Positions 60,621 to 64,000 of a DNA stretch of 64,000 bases are shown here, in pieces; the stretch's first letter is position 1; each line of letters starts with the position of its first letter. The notes below the pieces were generated by a model that worked only from the letters and a program-made list of their open reading frames with translations, had not been told where the DNA came from and did not search any database. A program made the position numbers and the translations under genes. The DNA comes from JBGTBD01 sp041749475 (GTDB lineage Bacteria > Pseudomonadota > Alphaproteobacteria > Rickettsiales > UBA998), in the NCBI GenBank assembly GCA_041749475.1, contig JBGTBD010000004.1, positions 6,532 through 70,531 of the forward strand, written 5' to 3'.

Positions 60621-61754
60621 TTAACGCCGGGTGGTGATATCGAGCTGCCCGGCCAATGTCGCCATGAGTACGACAAATGTATGGCGGCGGTCAAGATAGA
60701 GCTGTTCGGTGTCCTTCAGCAACTCACTCGCCTTATCCCACACATTCAGCCAATGCCCAAGCGGTTTACGCGCGGCGACGGGTGCGAGGCGGCGATCCCC
60801 CTCCCCGCCGGAAGCAAGGCTCGCCAGTTGGGTGATGATGCGCTCATAGATGATGGAAAAACTGCTCCACGCCAGCGCATCCCCCCCCTTATCGGCCGCG
60901 AATTTATCCGCCAGCGAGAAATAGGCCGGGCCGTCCTTGCTCTCGGCTTGCGCCGCATCGAGCATCGCGTCATAGCAATCGACCGCCCCTTGCACATGAA
61001 GCGTCACCGCCAATCCCGGTGACCCGCCGGAGAGATAATAGAGCTGGCTTACCTCCTCTTCAGGACAGTCGGGCAACAGGCGAGAAACAATGGTAGAAAA
61101 CTCATCCTTAGCGGGCGGCGTGAACGTCACCCGGCGGCAGCGCGAACGAATGGTCGCCAGCAACTTCCCCGGATTATGCGAAATCAGCAGAAGGATAGTA
61201 TGCGCAGGCGGTTCTTCCAGGCGCTTCAAAATCGCATTTTGCGCCTGATGGTTCATCTGCTCCACCGCATCGATGATGACGACTTTCCAGATACCGTCCA
61301 CCGCCGTCATGCTCAGGAAATTCCCGACACTCTTTGCGGCGTCGACTTGTATGTCACTTTTATAGACGTGCTTTTTCTCATCATACAGCGGCTCCAGCAC
61401 CAGCAAGTCCCCATGCGAAGATGCGGCGACGCGGCTATATACAGTGGAATCCTCCGGAATCGAGAAACCCGTAAGTTCTGCGGGAGCGATAGGCGGTAAC
61501 AAATCACCGAACAACCCCGGCCCCTCATCCACCGCAGCACTCTTGCCCTGATTCAACAGGAACCTTGCAAAACGATAGGCCATGCTCGCCTTGCCGATAC
61601 CGCGCGGACCGGTCAACAGATAGGCTCCCGGCAATGTCTCGTTCTCAAATTCGCCCAGCAGCATCTTCTCGATGCGCTCATGCCCGATCACTTCCCGCGT
61701 TGTGCGCGGATGGAAGGCGATTTCAGGAGGTGCTTCTTTCGGTTCTTTGGCCAC
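60621..61754 (-). CDS. holB: DNA polymerase III subunit delta-prime
   Basis: Clamp-loader subunit, 377 residues. AAA+ fold with a P-loop AYLLTGPRGIGKASMAYRFA. DAVEQMNHQAQNAILKRLEEPP is the delta-prime Walker B/SRC-like region (ILLLISHNPGKLLATIRSRC). The four-cysteine zinc module found in E. coli delta-prime is absent. The C-terminal part is helical. It follows tmk by 9 bases; tmk-holB is a widely kept pair. Confidence 0.93.
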   Translation of the reverse strand: MAKEPKEAPPEIAFHPRTTREVIGHERIEKMLLGEFENETLPGAYLLTGPRGIGKASMAYRFARFLLNQGKSAAVDEGPGLFGDLLPPIAPAELTGFSIPEDSTVYSRVAASSHGDLLVLEPLYDEKKHVYKSDIQVDAAKSVGNFLSMTAVDGIWKVVIIDAVEQMNHQAQNAILKRLEEPPAHTILLLISHNPGKLLATIRSRCRRVTFTPPAKDEFSTIVSRLLPDCPEEEVSQLYYLSGGSPGLAVTLHVQGAVDCYDAMLDAAQAESKDGPAYFSLADKFAADKGGDALAWSSFSIIYERIITQLASLASGGEGDRRLAPVAARKPLGHWLNVWDKASELLKDTEQLYLDRRHTFVVLMATLAGQLDITTRR

Positions 61755-61763
61755 GGCCAGAGA

Positions 61764-62414
61764 TTAATCGGCGGCGGAAGCCAAGTCCAGCCCATAACGC
61801 GCATTTACGGCCGTGATGATAGCAGCATGAACGGCCTCTTTCGGCTGGCTGGCGTCGATGACCACGAACCGTGAGGATTCTGACCCCGCAAGCGCAAGGA
61901 ACCCGTCACGCACCTTCTGATGGAACGCGAGTTCCATGGACTCGAACCGCGTTTCCGTATTCTCCCGTTTCAGCGACCGCGAAAGCCCTGCCTCCGGCGC
62001 AATATCGAGCAGCAATGTCATCGCTGGGATGAACTCCCCCAGCGTCGCCTGATGCAAATTCTGATAAAACGCATCGGACATGCCCTTACCAATACCTTGA
62101 TAGACCCGTGTCGAATCATGGAACCGATCGGTGAGCACGAACTGACCGGCCGTCAACGCAGGCTGGATGGTACGCACACTATGTTGAACCCGTGCCGCCA
62201 AGAACAGCAGTGTTTCCGCTACGGGGTCCCACCTATCGGCAGCCCCTTCCACCAGCAGGCGGCGGATGGCTTCCGCCCCCTCTTCCCCTCCCGGTTCACG
62301 CGTGATGATGACGGGCAGGCTCGCCCGCTGCAACGCCTGCGCCAGCAACGCGATCTGCGTGGTCTTGCCACAGCCCTCACCGCCTTCAAAGGAGATGAAG
62401 CGCTGCATATCCAT
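61764..62414 (-). CDS. tmk: Thymidylate kinase
   Basis: Phosphorylates dTMP to dTDP. 216 residues with P-loop FISFEGGEGCGKTTQIALLA, the DR(F/Y)-type motif LTDRFHDSTRVYQG, and TLLLDIAPEAGLSRSL followed by a lid containing an RENTETRFE segment. It starts 2 bases after the carboxypeptidase gene ends, so the operon continues directly from cell wall to DNA precursor genes. Confidence 0.96.
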   Translation of the reverse strand: MDMQRFISFEGGEGCGKTTQIALLAQALQRASLPVIITREPGGEEGAEAIRRLLVEGAADRWDPVAETLLFLAARVQHSVRTIQPALTAGQFVLTDRFHDSTRVYQGIGKGMSDAFYQNLHQATLGEFIPAMTLLLDIAPEAGLSRSLKRENTETRFESMELAFHQKVRDGFLALAGSESSRFVVIDASQPKEAVHAAIITAVNARYGLDLASAAD

Positions 62415-62416
62415 GA

Positions 62417-63541
62417 TTACTTGGAGATCATCAGTTTCAGGTTATCCATCGCTCGCTTGAAGAACCCTGCGGGTGCAATGTCCTCACCGGCAACCAGCTG
62501 CACTTCCTGTGGCGTCACTTCCGGTGCGGTGATGATCATCCTGCCTAGCACCGACCCCTTCGTTACGGGCCCGACGACTGGAGTATCATAACTGATATCC
62601 ACCTTTACCTGCTCGCGCCCGATCTTCGGCAGGGAGATGATGGCGTCATTCGCTACGGTCAGTGTCACGCTATCCGTCGCGCCTTTGACGACTGGAATGC
62701 TCTCGATCACCTGCCCCGCCGTCACCAGCGGGATGTTCTCGAACGCGCCATACGCAAACTGCACCAGCTTCATCGCTTCATCCGCGCGTTCCTTCTCACT
62801 TGTCAACCCGTTGACGACAACGATGACGCGGCGATTCTCACGGATGGCCGATACGGTGATGCCGTAGCCGGAGACTTCCGTATGCCCCGTCTTCAACCCG
62901 TCCACACCCATACCTTTATTGAGCAGCAGGTTACGGTTATACTGGCGGATACCGTGATAGACATATTCCGGTTCGGCGTAATATTTATAGAATTCAGGGT
63001 AATTATGGATAGTATCCTGCGCCAGCAACGCAAGGTCACGCGCGGTACTGTAATGATTCTCATCTGGCCATCCGGTGGAGTTACGGAAATTCGAGCCCGT
63101 CATACCGATGCGCTTGGCTTCGTCGTTCATCATATCCGCGAACGAGGCCTCCGACCCCGCCAGCGCTTCGGCGACGACGACGCAGGCATCATTGCCGGAC
63201 TGGATGACGATACCGCGCAACAGATCCTCGACCGGGATATCATTGCCCAATTCCACGAACATCTTGGAGCCCTGGATTTTCCATGCGGTCTCGTTGACGT
63301 GAAACTTGGTATCGAGCGAAATCTTGCCCTCTTTCAACTCACGGAACAGGATATGCGCCGTCATCATCTTGGTCATCGACGCGGGGAACATGCGTGCGTC
63401 CCCTTCCTTGTTGAACAGCGTCGCGCCCGTCTGGTCGTCGATGATGATGGCCTGTTGAGCCGTGGTCTCCAGTGCTGAAAACGCCGGAGTGGCAATGATG
63501 AGGCTAAGGACGAAAAAGATGTTCCTGAGAACGATAGGCAT
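62417..63541 (-). CDS. dacA: D-alanyl-D-alanine carboxypeptidase (penicillin-binding protein 5/6 type)
   Basis: 374 residues. Signal peptide (LRNIFFVLSLIIATPAFSA). S11 transpeptidase fold with SxxK in FPASMTKMMTAHILF, SxN in SGNDACVVVAEAL and KTG in GLKTGHTEVSGYGI. The C-terminal PBP5-like domain ends with a membrane-associating amphipathic helix (GFFKRAMDNLKLMIS). It trims pentapeptides in periplasmic peptidoglycan. It follows the SPOR gene by 5 bases. Confidence 0.95.
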   Translation of the reverse strand: MPIVLRNIFFVLSLIIATPAFSALETTAQQAIIIDDQTGATLFNKEGDARMFPASMTKMMTAHILFRELKEGKISLDTKFHVNETAWKIQGSKMFVELGNDIPVEDLLRGIVIQSGNDACVVVAEALAGSEASFADMMNDEAKRIGMTGSNFRNSTGWPDENHYSTARDLALLAQDTIHNYPEFYKYYAEPEYVYHGIRQYNRNLLLNKGMGVDGLKTGHTEVSGYGITVSAIRENRRVIVVVNGLTSEKERADEAMKLVQFAYGAFENIPLVTAGQVIESIPVVKGATDSVTLTVANDAIISLPKIGREQVKVDISYDTPVVGPVTKGSVLGRMIITAPEVTPQEVQLVAGEDIAPAGFFKRAMDNLKLMISK

Positions 63542-63546
63542 TGATT

Positions 63547-64000
63547 TTACTCCACGATGATGCGGGCGTCACGATAGCCCCTTGATTTGACCTGTTCCAG
63601 CACAGAATTCGCCGCGCCGGAATTTTCTTCACGCCCCAGCAACACGCGATACATGGTGCGCCCGTTGGCGGTGACGGCTCTGACTTCCGACGGCGCGATG
63701 TCGTTTATTGACCCCGCCAGACGGTCAGCGTTTTCCTGTAAACCGAACGCACCGACCTGAATGCGGTAATGTCCCGTGCCCGTAGAGGTCACAGGTAAAT
63801 TGACCGAAGCTCGCGGCGGCGTGGCGGGTAAGGCTTCTGCATCAGAAATGAAATTCATACTGAATGACGGGGGGGAACCCGGTGGCTTTGGCGGAACCGC
63901 GACGGCGGAGGGCGATGCAGGCGCGACATAGCTTGGCGCGGACGCGACATCATACGGCTGCCCGGCTTGCTCCTGCAGCGTCGTCGGCGCAAGGTCGGCC
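63547..64000 (-). CDS. rlpA: SPOR-domain protein, probably RlpA (partial, N-terminus beyond window)
   Basis: The open frame runs from the window end to 63547 (151 residues). A Pro/Ala/Ser-rich linker (about 20-60) leads into a C-terminal SPOR domain, GTGHYRIQVGAFGLQENADRL ... MYRVLLGREENSG, which binds denuded septal peptidoglycan. The combination and the neighbours (dacA, tmk, holB) fit the septal lytic transglycosylase RlpA, but its DPBB catalytic domain would lie outside this window, so another SPOR protein is possible. Confidence 0.85.
   Translation of the reverse strand, partial: ADLAPTTLQEQAGQPYDVASAPSYVAPASPSAVAVPPKPPGSPPSFSMNFISDAEALPATPPRASVNLPVTSTGTGHYRIQVGAFGLQENADRLAGSINDIAPSEVRAVTANGRTMYRVLLGREENSGAANSVLEQVKSRGYRDARIIVE

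Overview
The window reads as a stretch of alphaproteobacterial chromosome, moderately GC-rich and densely coded. The assignment rests on the short (427-residue) prolyl-tRNA synthetase without an insertion editing domain, the proS-lolC/E-lolD-dnaE order, the rlpA-like/dacA-like/tmk/holB/metG/tatD/MBL order, a soluble PAS histidine kinase of the PleC/DivJ kind, and two CtrA-like TTAA-N7-TTAA sites. I cannot name a genus. Effector-like proteins, an RTX polysaccharide lyase and a prepilin-propeller fusion would suit a surface-attached, predatory or host-associated lineage (Micavibrio-like is one guess), but this is inference.

Layout. 1-1.3 kb: end of a transporter gene, then two AT-rich hypothetical genes that stop at the 3' end of tRNA-Ser(GCT). 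1.7-7 kb: housekeeping genes lepB, rnc, era, a Maf pyrophosphatase, folE and hisI, separated by dispersed palindromic repeats. 7-17.4 kb: metE, an ABC-2 permease, proS, lolC/E, lolD and dnaE. 17.4-18.5 kb: an unknown Lys/Ala-rich protein convergent with dnaE. 18.7-25 kb: a folate locus, with pabC-DUF2125-like-pabB on the minus strand and folB-folK-folP on the plus strand; folE lies at 5.4 kb. 25-31 kb: histidine kinase, M17 aminopeptidase, a MarR regulator overlapping a membrane-protein gene, and a TerC/CBS protein. 31-34.4 kb: the serine operon serC-(secreted unknown)-serA, with a candidate serC leader RNA. 34.5-46.8 kb: hydrolase, two glycosyltransferases, thrS, infC, a small protein behind an excellent Fur box, TPR-sulfotransferase, pyrE, panC, zapE and ispH.

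46.8-57.3 kb is the accessory-looking part. It holds a 750-residue protein with an anthrax-lethal-factor-like zinc protease signature, tRNA-Val(GAC) and tag, a 711-residue serine-hydrolase-like unknown, an 889-residue heparinase/alginate-lyase-like protein ending in RTX calcium-binding repeats, and a prepilin fused to a seven-repeat RCC1-type propeller. CtrA-like sites precede the first and last of these. 57.3-64 kb returns to a conserved cell-envelope and replication block (MBL hydrolase, tatD, metG, holB, tmk, D-Ala-D-Ala carboxypeptidase, and an RlpA/SPOR gene cut by the window end).

Together the genes cover translation (four synthetase/factor genes), folate and one-carbon metabolism (folE, folB, folK, folP, pabB, pabC, metE, with serine from serA/serC as the one-carbon source), envelope assembly, and a set of probably exported proteins of unknown targets. 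No CRISPR array, integrase or transposase was seen.
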